A stretch of DNA of 64,000 nucleotides from Candidatus Faecousia faecavium (GTDB lineage: Bacteria; Bacillota; Clostridia; Oscillospirales; Oscillospiraceae): NCBI GenBank assembly GCA_018712645.1, contig DVGO01000065.1, positions 1-64,000 of the forward strand. The letters are read 5' to 3'. Shown here one piece after another: positions 25,296-32,993 of the stretch. The position numbers and the translations under genes were made by a program. Under the pieces are notes generated by a model, which searched no databases, had not been told where the DNA came from, and saw only the letters and a list, made by a program, of their open reading frames with translations. Position 1 is the first letter of the stretch, and each line of letters begins with the position of its first letter.

Positions 25296-25305
25296 TCTTT
25301 CTTAC

Positions 25306-25346
25306 AGACAAGAAAAAGCCACCCCGTAGGGTGGCCTTTTCTTGTC
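25306..25346. terminator. terminator of tRNA-Gly and of repeat unit B
   Basis: A long inverted repeat (AGACAAGAAAA...TTTTCTTGTCT around GCCACCC/GGGTGGC) begins directly at the tRNA 3' end. On the minus strand it can end the tRNA transcript, and on the plus strand it closes repeat unit B. Confidence 0.85.
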
Positions 25347-25420
25347 TGGAGCAGGATACGGGAGTCGAACCCGCCTTCACGGCTTGGGAAGCCGTTGTAT
25401 TACCGATATACGAATCCTGC
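25347..25420 (-). tRNA. tRNA-Gly (anticodon CCC)
   Basis: Read on the minus strand, the acceptor stem is GCAGGAT/ATCCTGC and the D-arm is GTAT/ATAC. The anticodon stem ACGGC/GCCGT has loop TTCCCAA, giving anticodon CCC. The T-arm contains GGTTCGACTCC, and the gene encodes its own CCA after discriminator T. A promoter lies upstream and a terminator begins at the 3' end, so it is a single-gene unit. Confidence 0.95.
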
Positions 25421-25430
25421 ATGTGCTGGT

Positions 25431-25459
25431 ATTATAGCAGAGCCGGCGGAAAAAAGCAA
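25431..25459 (-). promoter_or_regulatory. promoter of tRNA-Gly
   Basis: On the minus strand TTGCTT (25454-25459), 17 bases and TATAAT (25431-25436) sit just upstream of the tRNA 5' end. Confidence 0.8.
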
Positions 25460-25547
25460 CCACTTTTTGTCGAAGAAGGTATCTGGCAATCGATGCCGCC
25501 CTTTGAAAATCATCCGGGAAAAAACTGGAAAATTCCGGAAAAAGTAC

Positions 25548-25658
25548 TTGACAATCGGCATATATTCCGATAAAATGAACTGGTCTGCCAATGGCGCGGA
25601 CAAATCCTTGCTCCCGGCGGCGCCGGGGGCCAAAAGTCCAAAAGGAGGTGCAATCAAC
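25548..25658 (+). promoter_or_regulatory. promoter and structured leader of the rpsF-ssb-rpsR operon
   Basis: TTGACA (25548-25553), 17 bases and TAAAAT (25571-25576) form the promoter. The leader that follows can pair GGAC near 25599 with GTCC near 25636 around a GC-rich inner stem carrying CCGG runs. Leaders of this operon in many bacteria bind the S6:S18 complex for feedback control, so this is a candidate for that motif. The exact consensus was not verified. Confidence 0.5.
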
Positions 25659-25955
25659 ATGGCTAAGATCACCGGTAAGTATGAGGTGCTCTACATCATC
25701 GACCCCACTCTGGGCGAGGAGGGCACTGCAGCACTTGTGGAAAAGTTCAAGGCAATGGTGGAGGCGGAGGGTACTCTGACCAATATCGATGAGTGGGGCA
25801 AGCGTCGTCTGGCATACCCCATCAACGACATGGCAGAAGGCTACTACGTTCTGATGAACATGGAAACCAAGCCCGAGTTCCCTGCAGAGCTGGAACGTGT
25901 GATGAAGATCACCGAAGGCGTTATGCGCTGCCTGACCACTGCTGTGGAGGAGTAA
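25659..25955 (+). CDS. rpsF: 30S ribosomal protein S6
   Basis: S6 binds the 16S rRNA central domain together with S18. The 98-residue protein begins MAKITGKYEVLYIIDP and has the WGKRRLAYPI segment typical of the family. The ATG at 25659 lies 8 bases after an AAAAGGAGG site. Upstream in-frame codons run into the repeat region and are not coding. ssb follows after 3 bases and rpsR after that, the classical gene order. Confidence 0.97.
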   Translation: MAKITGKYEVLYIIDPTLGEEGTAALVEKFKAMVEAEGTLTNIDEWGKRRLAYPINDMAEGYYVLMNMETKPEFPAELERVMKITEGVMRCLTTAVEE

Positions 25956-25958
25956 TCC

Positions 25959-26483
25959 ATGCTCAACCACATTGTTATCATGGGTCGTCTGACCCGTGAC
26001 CCTGAGCTTCGCCGTACCGGCAGCGGAATTGCCGTTGCCAGTTTCAGCGTAGCTGTCGACCGGGACTTCGGCGGCAGAGACGGCGGCGAGCGGGAAACCG
26101 ATTTTATTGATTGTGTTGCCTGGCGTCAGACCGGAGAGTTTGTCTCCAAGTATTTCACCAAAGGCTCCATGATCGTGGTTTCCGGTCGGCTCCAGATTCG
26201 CAGCTGGACCGACAAAGATGGCAACAAGCGTCGCACTGCGGAAGTCGTTGCAGACAATGTCTACTTCGGCGACAGCAAGCGCAGCAGCGAGAGCGGCAAC
26301 AACACCTACGGCGGCAACGCTTATGGTGGCAACAGCTACGGCAGCAATGGAAACTCCTATTCTGCCCCCAGCTACGGCAGTGCTCCCGCTACTCCCAACT
26401 ACGGTGGCTACAGCGCCCCCGCAGCCGCTCCGGCATCGGATTTCGCTATGCTGGAGGACGATGACGCCCAGCTGCCCTTCTAA
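25959..26483 (+). CDS. ssb: single-stranded DNA-binding protein
   Basis: SSB protects single-stranded DNA in replication and recombination. The 174-residue protein has an N-terminal OB fold (MLNHIVIMGRLTRDPELRRT), a Gly/Asn/Ser/Tyr-rich flexible linker from about residue 108, and the acidic partner-binding tail ending DDDAQLPF. It sits between rpsF and rpsR, so it shares their ribosomal-protein regulation. Confidence 0.97.
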   Translation: MLNHIVIMGRLTRDPELRRTGSGIAVASFSVAVDRDFGGRDGGERETDFIDCVAWRQTGEFVSKYFTKGSMIVVSGRLQIRSWTDKDGNKRRTAEVVADNVYFGDSKRSSESGNNTYGGNAYGGNSYGSNGNSYSAPSYGSAPATPNYGGYSAPAAAPASDFAMLEDDDAQLPF

Positions 26484-26528
26484 TTTTTACTGAACTTTTT
26501 CTACAACGCTTACAAGGAGGGAAAATCC

Positions 26529-26765
26529 ATGGCTAACGAACAGCGTATGCGTCCCCGCAAGCGCAAGAAGGTTTGCGCATTCTGCGTGGATAAGGTGACC
26601 AGCATCGATTACAAGGACACCGCTAAGCTCCGCCGTTACCTGTCCGAGCGCGGCAAGATTCTGCCCCGCCGTACCACCGGTACCTGCGCTGAGCATCAGC
26701 GTGACCTGACCACCGCCATCAAGCGTGCCCGTCAGATCGCCCTGCTGCCCTACGTCGCTGACTGA
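26529..26765 (+). CDS. rpsR: 30S ribosomal protein S18
   Basis: S18 pairs with S6 on the small subunit. The 78-residue protein has the family core [19 protein letters not shown] and a basic N-terminus with two cysteines ([10 protein letters not shown]). The two cysteines show the zinc-type N-terminal pair seen in some S18 forms. AGGAGGG lies upstream and a terminator follows. Confidence 0.97.
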   Translation: MANEQRMRPRKRKKVCAFCVDKVTSIDYKDTAKLRRYLSERGKILPRRTTGTCAEHQRDLTTAIKRARQIALLPYVAD

Positions 26766-26776
26766 TTGACGAAGTT

Positions 26777-26814
26777 ACATCCCAAAAGCTTTCTGCGCTT
26801 TTGGGATGTTTTTC
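26777..26814 (+). terminator. terminator of the rpsF operon
   Basis: Perfect 13-bp arms at 26777-26789 and 26797-26809 are followed by TTTTT. Confidence 0.93.
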
Positions 26815-26894
26815 TATATTTTGGAAAAAATGGGTAAGATAGAGGAAATGGCAGGTTCACGGAAGGAACAAACCATAGATGTGAGGTGCAGATT

Positions 26895-28454
26895 ATGAAA
26901 ACATTGTTTTATGGCGGCAGTATCCTGACCATGGAGGAAAATCTGTATGCCCAGGCCCTGGTTGCGGAGGATGACAAAATCCTGGCAGTGGGCTCAGAGG
27001 AAGAAATGCGGGCCTTGGCAGGCAACTGCGAAGAGGTGAATCTTCAGGGCGCAACCCTGATGCCCGGATTTATCGACGCCCACAGCCATTTCTCCCAGAT
27101 GGCCAGCGCCCAGCTTCAGATTTCTCTGGACGGAGCGGATACGGTGGAGGAAATGCAGCGCAGGATTTGGCAGTTCCTGGAAAAGAACAAACCCGCCCCC
27201 GGCCAGTGGGTCACCGCTCGGGACTATGACAAAGCCCCGCCGTTTCCCACATTGGAACAGCTGGACAGCTTTGCTCCGAAAAATCCTCTGGTGATTCACC
27301 ACAAGTCCGGTCATATGGGCTTTTTGAATAGTCTGGCCCTGGAAGCCCTGGACATTACCCCCCAGACCCAGGCCCCGGAGGGAGGACGGATTGAAACCAA
27401 GGACGGAAAGCTCACCGGATACCTGGAAGAAAACGCCTTTGTTTCTTACCTGAAGAAAATCCCTATGGCGCCCCCGGAGCAGCTGCTCCAGGCCTATGCC
27501 CAGGCCCAGGACATCTACGCTTCCTACGGTATCACCACCATCCAGGACGGTATGATCGTCCGGGAGCTGCTGCCGCTGTATCACATGCTGCTGGGCCGGA
27601 AGCTGCTGAAGCTGGATCTGGTGGCCTACCCCGACCCGGACACCTACCCCCAGGCCCAGGAGGAACTGGGCAAAGCCAGTCGTCATCTGCGTATCGGGGG
27701 CATGAAAATCTTCCTGGACGGTTCTCCCCAGGGCCGGACAGCCTGGATGCGCAAGCCCTACGCCTGCGGCGGCGACTACCGGGGCTACGGCACCATGACC
27801 GATGATGCGGTAAAGCAGGCCATGGAAAAAGCAGCCAGGCAGGAAACCCAACTGCTGGCCCACTGCAACGGTGACGCAGCGGCGGAGCAGTTTTTGTCCT
27901 GCCTGGAAGCGGTAGAAGGGGAATATCCCCAGTTGAAAAATTTGCGGCCGGTGATTGTCCACGGCCAGCTGATGGGTCTGGATCAGCTGCCCAAGGCAGC
28001 GGCGCTGGGTGCGATGATTTCCTTCTTCGTGGCCCATGTGTACCACTGGGGCGATATCCATGTGAAGAATTTCGGCATGGAACGCTCCAGTCGGATCAGC
28101 CCCGCCCGCAGCGCTCTGGAACAGGGCATCCCCATCACCTTCCACCAGGACGCTCCGGTGATTCAGCCGGACATGCTGGAAACCCTGTGGTGCGCCTGCT
28201 GCCGCCGAACCCGGGGCGGTATGGTGCTGGGACGGGAGGAACAGATTCCTGTGCTGGATGCCCTGAAAGCGGTAACGGTCAACGCCGCCTATCAGTACTT
28301 TGAAGAGAAGGATAAGGGCACCCTGGCCCCGGGAAAGCGGGCGGATTTCGTAATCCTGAGCCAGAATCCCCTGGAAATCCCGGCAGAAAGCTTAAGAAGC
28401 ATTCAGGTTCTGCAAACCTGGAAGGACGGCCAGTGCATCTATACCCGCCAGTAA
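26895..28454 (+). CDS. amidohydrolase family protein (YtcJ-like)
   Basis: This 519-residue metal-dependent hydrolase has an N-terminal small beta domain, then the metal-binding strand PGFIDAHSHF. Further amidohydrolase features are IVHGQLMG, FHQDAPV and a C-terminal GTLAPGKRADFVIL. YtcJ-like members hydrolyse amide or formamide bonds in varied compounds, so the substrate is open. The ATG at 26895 lies 6 bases after GAGGTG and is preferred over the in-frame GTG nine bases earlier. No signal peptide is present. It is a single-gene unit with no clear functional neighbour. Confidence 0.85.
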   Translation: MKTLFYGGSILTMEENLYAQALVAEDDKILAVGSEEEMRALAGNCEEVNLQGATLMPGFIDAHSHFSQMASAQLQISLDGADTVEEMQRRIWQFLEKNKPAPGQWVTARDYDKAPPFPTLEQLDSFAPKNPLVIHHKSGHMGFLNSLALEALDITPQTQAPEGGRIETKDGKLTGYLEENAFVSYLKKIPMAPPEQLLQAYAQAQDIYASYGITTIQDGMIVRELLPLYHMLLGRKLLKLDLVAYPDPDTYPQAQEELGKASRHLRIGGMKIFLDGSPQGRTAWMRKPYACGGDYRGYGTMTDDAVKQAMEKAARQETQLLAHCNGDAAAEQFLSCLEAVEGEYPQLKNLRPVIVHGQLMGLDQLPKAAALGAMISFFVAHVYHWGDIHVKNFGMERSSRISPARSALEQGIPITFHQDAPVIQPDMLETLWCACCRRTRGGMVLGREEQIPVLDALKAVTVNAAYQYFEEKDKGTLAPGKRADFVILSQNPLEIPAESLRSIQVLQTWKDGQCIYTRQ

Positions 28455-28470
28455 ATCCCAAGCTTCCGGT

Positions 28471-29001
28471 TTACTCCGTGTACTGACTCAAATCCAATCT
28501 GTCCCGGTCGTTGGGATGGATGGTGAAGGTGATGCCGGTGATTTCTGCCCACTGATAATCCCCAATTTGGCGATTTTTGATGTCGGACAGAATCTGATCC
28601 TTGGCATTCATAACCGCTTCTGCTCCGGCGTCGGGAGAGGCGTGAACCATTGCGGTCTGATCGCCATAGTAGCCTGCCCAAATATCCACGATGCAGCCCG
28701 GTACTGCCCGATATTCCACATCCACCTGAACGGTTCCCGGGGCCAGCTTGGCATCGGTTTCCACCTGGGGCACATCCGCATCGGGGGCGGTGGGCATATT
28801 CCAGGATTCAAATCCCGTCAGTTTTTCCTCATCGTCCAGGGAAAAACGGCGGGTGACGGTGTCGGTTACGGTCATATTCAGACGGGAGCCTTCCCCATAG
28901 GTAAAGCTGGAGGCTTCCACGAAGCACATCCCAATGCCCACGCCGCCGATGAGCAGGCCCGCAAATACCAAAATCAGGGCAGTCAGACGCAGTTTACGCA
29001 T
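28471..29001 (-). CDS. membrane-anchored hypothetical protein of the PadR cluster
   Basis: This 176-residue protein has one N-terminal hydrophobic helix (about residues 6-28) and a probably extracellular beta-rich part without recognised catalytic motifs. It overlaps the preceding DUF1700-like gene by 8 bases and is the last gene of a PadR-DUF1700-membrane protein operon. By analogy with such clusters it may take part in envelope stress sensing, but no function can be assigned. Confidence 0.6.
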   Translation of the reverse strand: MRKLRLTALILVFAGLLIGGVGIGMCFVEASSFTYGEGSRLNMTVTDTVTRRFSLDDEEKLTGFESWNMPTAPDADVPQVETDAKLAPGTVQVDVEYRAVPGCIVDIWAGYYGDQTAMVHASPDAGAEAVMNAKDQILSDIKNRQIGDYQWAEITGITFTIHPNDRDRLDLSQYTE

Positions 29002-29755
29002 GGTCGCCCACCTCCTTGTGCATGTTGTTCGGTTTCTTCCAAATCAAAGTACAGGCAAAGACCAGCACGCCGCAGCCGCACAGCACGATGCCGATGCTTC
29101 CCAGAAGCAGTCCCAGTGCCGGATATCCCTGCACCAGAAGCACTCCCAAGGTACCGGTGCAGACCAGGAAAAATCCCACGGCGCACACCACAGGCACCGC
29201 TGCACACACCAGGGCAAAATTCCAGGCCCACCGGCACAGAACTTTTGCCACCCGGATAGACCATGCAAACAGGGCGCCGATCATACCCCATAGCCGCCGA
29301 TTCAAGTCCTTGATCCAACCCCAGAATGTACGGGGGCGAGGCTGTTTCGGCGGCGTTTCCACTTTGCGCTGCTCCGGCACGTCTTCTTTCTTCAGACGAA
29401 GCTGCAAGTTCTGCCAATGCCCTGACAGCCACTTGCGGAGTTTGCCCCAGGCGGTTTGGCATTTGTGCCAGAACCGTTCCAGCCAGCCGGCGCACTGAAT
29501 GGCGGCCTCTTTCACCGGGGCGCTGGGCTCCTTGACCTTGGACTGCCAGTCGGGGCTGATGTGATACGCTTCCAGAATCTCCGCCGCCAGATCGTCCAGC
29601 GAGCCAAAATCCCGGATGGCCTCCTCCTCGGACAGCCCGCCTTCCATCCGCATCTGGATGTGCTGGGCGTATTCTTCCAGAATGTCCTGCTGCTCCGACG
29701 GCTGCAGAATCCGAATCCGCTCCTGAAGCTGCCTTAAAAATTCTTCTTTGTTCAT
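28994..29755 (-). CDS. DUF1700-like membrane protein
   Basis: This 253-residue protein has an N-terminal helical domain (MNKEEFLRQLQERI and a SEEEAIRDFGSLDDLAAEIL segment) typical of DUF1700. A positively charged middle section and three or four hydrophobic helices follow from about residue 160. Members are usually paired with a PadR regulator, as here. The ATG at 29755 is favoured over the one six bases earlier because of its spacing to AAGGAG. It is probably a membrane component of an envelope-response pair. Confidence 0.75.
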   Translation of the reverse strand: MNKEEFLRQLQERIRILQPSEQQDILEEYAQHIQMRMEGGLSEEEAIRDFGSLDDLAAEILEAYHISPDWQSKVKEPSAPVKEAAIQCAGWLERFWHKCQTAWGKLRKWLSGHWQNLQLRLKKEDVPEQRKVETPPKQPRPRTFWGWIKDLNRRLWGMIGALFAWSIRVAKVLCRWAWNFALVCAAVPVVCAVGFFLVCTGTLGVLLVQGYPALGLLLGSIGIVLCGCGVLVFACTLIWKKPNNMHKEVGDHA

Positions 29756-29776
29756 TGCCATTCTCCTTCCTGTTTG

Positions 29777-30094
29777 CTAGGCCCCATGCTCCTGCAAAAA
29801 TTCATTCACCTGCTGGGAAAATTGCAGCCACTCCGCTTCCAGGGCATCCCGGTACAGGACGCCGGCTGCAGTGAGGTGATAGTATTTTCGGGGCGGGCCT
29901 TCTGAGGATTCCCGCAGATAGGTTTCAAAATAGTGCTCGTTGGTCAGCCGCTTCAGCAGCGGATAAATGGTGCCTTCGTTCACGTCCACCACTTTGGAAA
30001 CTTCCGCTACCAATTCGTACCCGTACATATCCCGTTTCCGGACAGATTCCAGTACGATCAGCTCCAGCACACCTTTCTTGAACTGGGCATTCAC
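29777..30094 (-). CDS. PadR family transcriptional regulator
   Basis: This regulator of about 105 residues has a winged helix (FKKGVLELIVLESV...YGYELVAEVSKV...VNEGTIYPLLKRLTNEHYF) typical of PadR, with a C-terminal dimerisation helix. I place the start at the GTG at 30094, six bases after AAAAGGGGGG. The ATG at 30100 directly abuts that site and is less likely. It heads the operon with the DUF1700-like and membrane proteins and probably represses it. The ligand is unknown. Confidence 0.88.
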   Translation of the reverse strand: MNAQFKKGVLELIVLESVRKRDMYGYELVAEVSKVVDVNEGTIYPLLKRLTNEHYFETYLRESSEGPPRKYYHLTAAGVLYRDALEAEWLQFSQQVNEFLQEHGA

Positions 30095-30116
30095 CAGCAT
30101 CCCCCCTTTTGTAACT

Positions 30117-30145
30117 ATACTATACCAGCTACTGTGCATTGTCAA
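30117..30145 (-). promoter_or_regulatory. promoter of the padR operon
   Basis: On the minus strand TTGACA (30140-30145) is followed by overlapping TATAGT copies, with a TAGTAT placed at 17-base spacing. The short alternating repeat there could also be the PadR operator. Confidence 0.5.
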
Positions 30146-30281
30146 GTACTGAGATATTAAGAATACTTGAAGATTCTTCCCATGGGTATTTCTTTGGATT
30201 TTCTCCCGGGCCGGGGGATTCCTTCCTTTACAACCGGGGAAAAATTTGGTATCCTATACAGCGGAAAGGGAGGTAACTGCC

Positions 30282-30785
30282 GTGAAAACCAAAAAGCTGA
30301 CCCTTCTGGCACTGCTGACTGCCATTGCACTGACCATTTTTCTGGTGGAAGCCCAGATTCCGCCGCTGGTGCCCATTCCCGGCATCAAGCTGGGCCTTGC
30401 CAATATCGTCACGGTGTTTGCCGTGTTTGCCCTGGGCAGCCGGGAGGGGGCCTGTGTTCTCTTTGCCCGGATTTTCCTGGGGGCCATCTTTGCCGGATTC
30501 GGCACCATCTTCTATTCCGCCGCCGGCGGACTGTGTGCCATTTTGGTGACGCTGCTGGTGAAAAAGATTCTCACCAAAAAACAGCTTTGGGTTGCCGGCT
30601 GCCTGGGAGCCATTGCCCACTCTGTGGGGCAGATGGCCATGGCCATTGCTCTCACCGGCACTCCGGCGCTGATTGTTTACCTGCCGGTTATGGTGGTGAT
30701 CAGCATCATCACCGGACTGTTCACCGGGCTGTGCGCCCAATTTCTGGTTAACCGAGGAAAGTTATGGAAAATTACTTCAACATGA
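30282..30785 (+). CDS. Gx transporter family protein (HepS/component I-like)
   Basis: This 167-residue integral membrane protein has five or six hydrophobic helices and the family segment PIPGIKLGLANIVTVFA. It belongs to a group often labelled heptaprenyl diphosphate synthase component I, although the sequence looks like a small-molecule transporter of the ECF S-component type. The GTG at 30282 lies 8 bases after GGGAGG. The 3' end overlaps mrnC by 22 bases. The substrate is unknown. Confidence 0.75.
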   Translation: MKTKKLTLLALLTAIALTIFLVEAQIPPLVPIPGIKLGLANIVTVFAVFALGSREGACVLFARIFLGAIFAGFGTIFYSAAGGLCAILVTLLVKKILTKKQLWVAGCLGAIAHSVGQMAMAIALTGTPALIVYLPVMVVISIITGLFTGLCAQFLVNRGKLWKITST

Positions 30786-31168
30786 ACTTAAGCAAGCAGG
30801 AAATCGATGCCATTTCCAATCTGGGCCTTGCCCATATGGGAGACTGCGTGTTTGAAATCCTGTGCCGAGCCTACCTGTGCGCCCAGGGAGAAAAAACCGT
30901 GGACAAGCTCCATCGGGATACCATCAACATGGTCAAAGCCACAGCTCAGGCCAAATTTGTGGACAAACTGCTGCCATCGCTGACGGAGGAGGAACTGGCC
31001 TACTACCGCCGGGGCAAGAATGCCCACGTCCACGCCGTACCCAAATCCGCTACCCCCGCCGAGTACGCCAAGGCCACCGGACTGGAAGCCCTGTTCGGGG
31101 CGCTGTACCTGTCCGGTCAGACCCAGCGGCTGAACGAACTGTTCCGGGGCGTGATGGAAAACCCCTAA
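30764..31168 (+). CDS. mrnC: mini-ribonuclease 3
   Basis: Mini-RNase III matures 23S rRNA in Firmicutes. The 134-residue protein is an RNase III catalytic domain without a double-stranded-RNA-binding domain. The AHMGDCVFEILCRAYL segment supplies the catalytic Asp, and TGLEALFGALYLSG supplies the second acidic cluster. Its start overlaps the preceding transporter gene and rqcH follows after 12 bases, suggesting an operon. Confidence 0.93.
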   Translation: MENYFNMNLSKQEIDAISNLGLAHMGDCVFEILCRAYLCAQGEKTVDKLHRDTINMVKATAQAKFVDKLLPSLTEEELAYYRRGKNAHVHAVPKSATPAEYAKATGLEALFGALYLSGQTQRLNELFRGVMENP

Positions 31169-31180
31169 GGAGGAAACCCT

Positions 31181-32926
31181 ATGGCTTTTGATGCCGTTTT
31201 TCTGTCCGCAGTGCTGGAGGAAATCCGCACCCGATGTCTGGGTGCCCGGGTGGATAAAATCCACCAGCCCAGCCGGGACACGTTGATTTTGCACTTGCGC
31301 TGCCGGGAAGGCCGGGAAAAGCTGCTCTTTGCCGCCAACCCCACCGCTCCCCGGCTCCACCTGACCAACGCCTCTCCGGAAAATCCGGCGGAGCCGCCGA
31401 TGTTCTGCATGCTCCTGCGCAAGCACCTGTTGGGTGCCAAGCTGACGGAAGTATCTCAGATTCCCATGGAGCGGGCGGCGGCCTTCACCTTCGACTGCAC
31501 CGACGAAATGGGATTTCCGGTGCAGAAAAAGCTGGTGGCCGAACTAATGGGCAGAACCTGCAACCTGTACCTGCTGTCCCCGGAGGGACGGATTCTGGAC
31601 TGTCTGCGCCGCATCGACCTGGACGAAAGCGCCAAGCGGGCGGCGCTGCCGGGGCTGAATTACCAGCTGCCGGAGCCGATTGCCAAACAAAATCCCATGG
31701 AAGATGTGGACTATTCCGGCTTGCTTACCCAAAACGGGGCGGATTTGCTCTGTGATCGGCTGATGGACACCCTGGGTGGCCTGTCCCCCTTGGTATGCCG
31801 GGAGGCGGCGCTGTTTGCCGCAGGCAGCGTGGATGCCCGGATTTCCGAGCTGGATGTGGCTGCTGCTGCCGAGAAGTTGGAACTGTTCTTCCGGGAGCAT
31901 TGCCTGCATCCTGCCCCCTACTGCTTTTTGCTGCCTGACGGCACCCCCAAGCAGTTTGCCTTCTGCCCCATCCGGCAATACGGCAGCTGCACCCGGGCGG
32001 AGTCCTTCGGCGCACTGCTGGACAGCTACTACACCCTCCGGGACCGGAAGGACGCCATGCGGCAGAAAAGCCAGGCGGTGCGCAAAACCGTCCAGAACCT
32101 GTGCACCCGGCTGACCCGGAAGCTGGCCATCCAGGAAAAGGAACTGGAAGCTACCTATGACCGGGAGCGACTGCGGCAGCTGGGAGACATTCTAACCGCC
32201 AACCTCCACCGGGTGGTGAAGGGACAGACGGTGGTTTCCTGCGAAGATTTTTACGATGAAGAGATGAAAATCGTGGACATTCCCCTGTCACCCATTCTCT
32301 CTCCCCAGCAGAACGCCGCCAAGTTCTACAAGGACTACACCCGGATGAAAAACGCCGAGAAGGAACTGACCCATCAGATTTCCCTGGGCGAAACGGAACT
32401 GCAATACCTGAAAAGCGTGCTGGAAGAGCTGAACCGGGCCCAGACCGAGGCGGAACTGGAAGAAATCCGCCGGGAATTGCAGGAAGGCGGGTATCTGCGT
32501 CCCGAATCCGGGAAAAAGCGCATCCGCCAGGAAAAACTGAAGCCCATGGCCTTTACCTCCACCGACGGCTATCCCATCTATGTGGGACGAAACAACCGGC
32601 AAAATGAGGAGTTGACCTTCCGGACTGCCCGGAAAGACGACCTCTGGTGCCACGCCTCCAAGGTTCACGGCTCCCATGTGATTATCGCCTGCGGCGGCAC
32701 CACTCCGCCGGATAACACCATCACCCAGGCCGCCCAGCTGGCTGCATACTACGCCGAAACCACCGGCGGCCGGAATGTTCCGGTGGATGTGACCACGGTG
32801 AAGCAGGTGAAGAAAATCCCCAACGGCAAGCCCGGTATGGTGATCTACCACACCTACAAAACCGTCATTGCCAACCCCTATCCGGACATCGTTCTGGATG
32901 AACTGAACGCAGAAAAAACCGAATGA
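31181..32926 (+). CDS. rqcH: Rqc2/RqcH ribosome quality control protein (NFACT)
   Basis: RqcH binds stalled 50S subunits and adds alanine tails to incomplete chains. This 581-residue protein has the NFACT-N domain at the start (MAFDAVFLSAVLEEI), a helical coiled-coil middle (about residues 290-430) and the NFACT-R domain with DLWCHASKVHGSHVII near residue 490. AAGGAGG precedes the ATG. Older annotations call it fibronectin-binding protein, but the domain layout fits RqcH. Confidence 0.93.
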   Translation: MAFDAVFLSAVLEEIRTRCLGARVDKIHQPSRDTLILHLRCREGREKLLFAANPTAPRLHLTNASPENPAEPPMFCMLLRKHLLGAKLTEVSQIPMERAAAFTFDCTDEMGFPVQKKLVAELMGRTCNLYLLSPEGRILDCLRRIDLDESAKRAALPGLNYQLPEPIAKQNPMEDVDYSGLLTQNGADLLCDRLMDTLGGLSPLVCREAALFAAGSVDARISELDVAAAAEKLELFFREHCLHPAPYCFLLPDGTPKQFAFCPIRQYGSCTRAESFGALLDSYYTLRDRKDAMRQKSQAVRKTVQNLCTRLTRKLAIQEKELEATYDRERLRQLGDILTANLHRVVKGQTVVSCEDFYDEEMKIVDIPLSPILSPQQNAAKFYKDYTRMKNAEKELTHQISLGETELQYLKSVLEELNRAQTEAELEEIRRELQEGGYLRPESGKKRIRQEKLKPMAFTSTDGYPIYVGRNNRQNEELTFRTARKDDLWCHASKVHGSHVIIACGGTTPPDNTITQAAQLAAYYAETTGGRNVPVDVTTVKQVKKIPNGKPGMVIYHTYKTVIANPYPDIVLDELNAEKTE

Positions 32927-32929
32927 AAA

Positions 32930-32972
32930 ACCGCCGTGCTCCGGGAAATTCCCAGGCACGGCGGTATTGTTT
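32930..32972. terminator. bidirectional terminator
   Basis: Arms ACCGCCGTGC and GCACGGCGGT at 32930-32939 and 32956-32965 lie between convergent genes, with A-rich and T-rich flanks. Confidence 0.85.
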
Positions 32973-32993
32973 TGGATCGGTTTGGAAACACGA

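Larger units (their letters stand above)
24820..25305. repeat. tandem duplication of a structured intergenic unit
   Basis: The 562-base gap 24785-25346 consists of two units of about 258-265 bases, each made of a GC-rich leader, a cloverleaf block and a hairpin terminator. The leaders (from 24820 and 25079) share a start pattern with a GTTACCGGGC segment but have diverged, while the cloverleaf blocks are almost identical. No convincing protein gene is present. Confidence 0.85.

Noticed and set aside
24820..25305. Possible CRISPR array or protein frames in the tandem repeat region
   Set aside because: Only two units of about 260 bases with structured content; there are no short regular repeats or spacers. 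The frames through it change composition at the hairpins and have no ribosome-binding sites of note.
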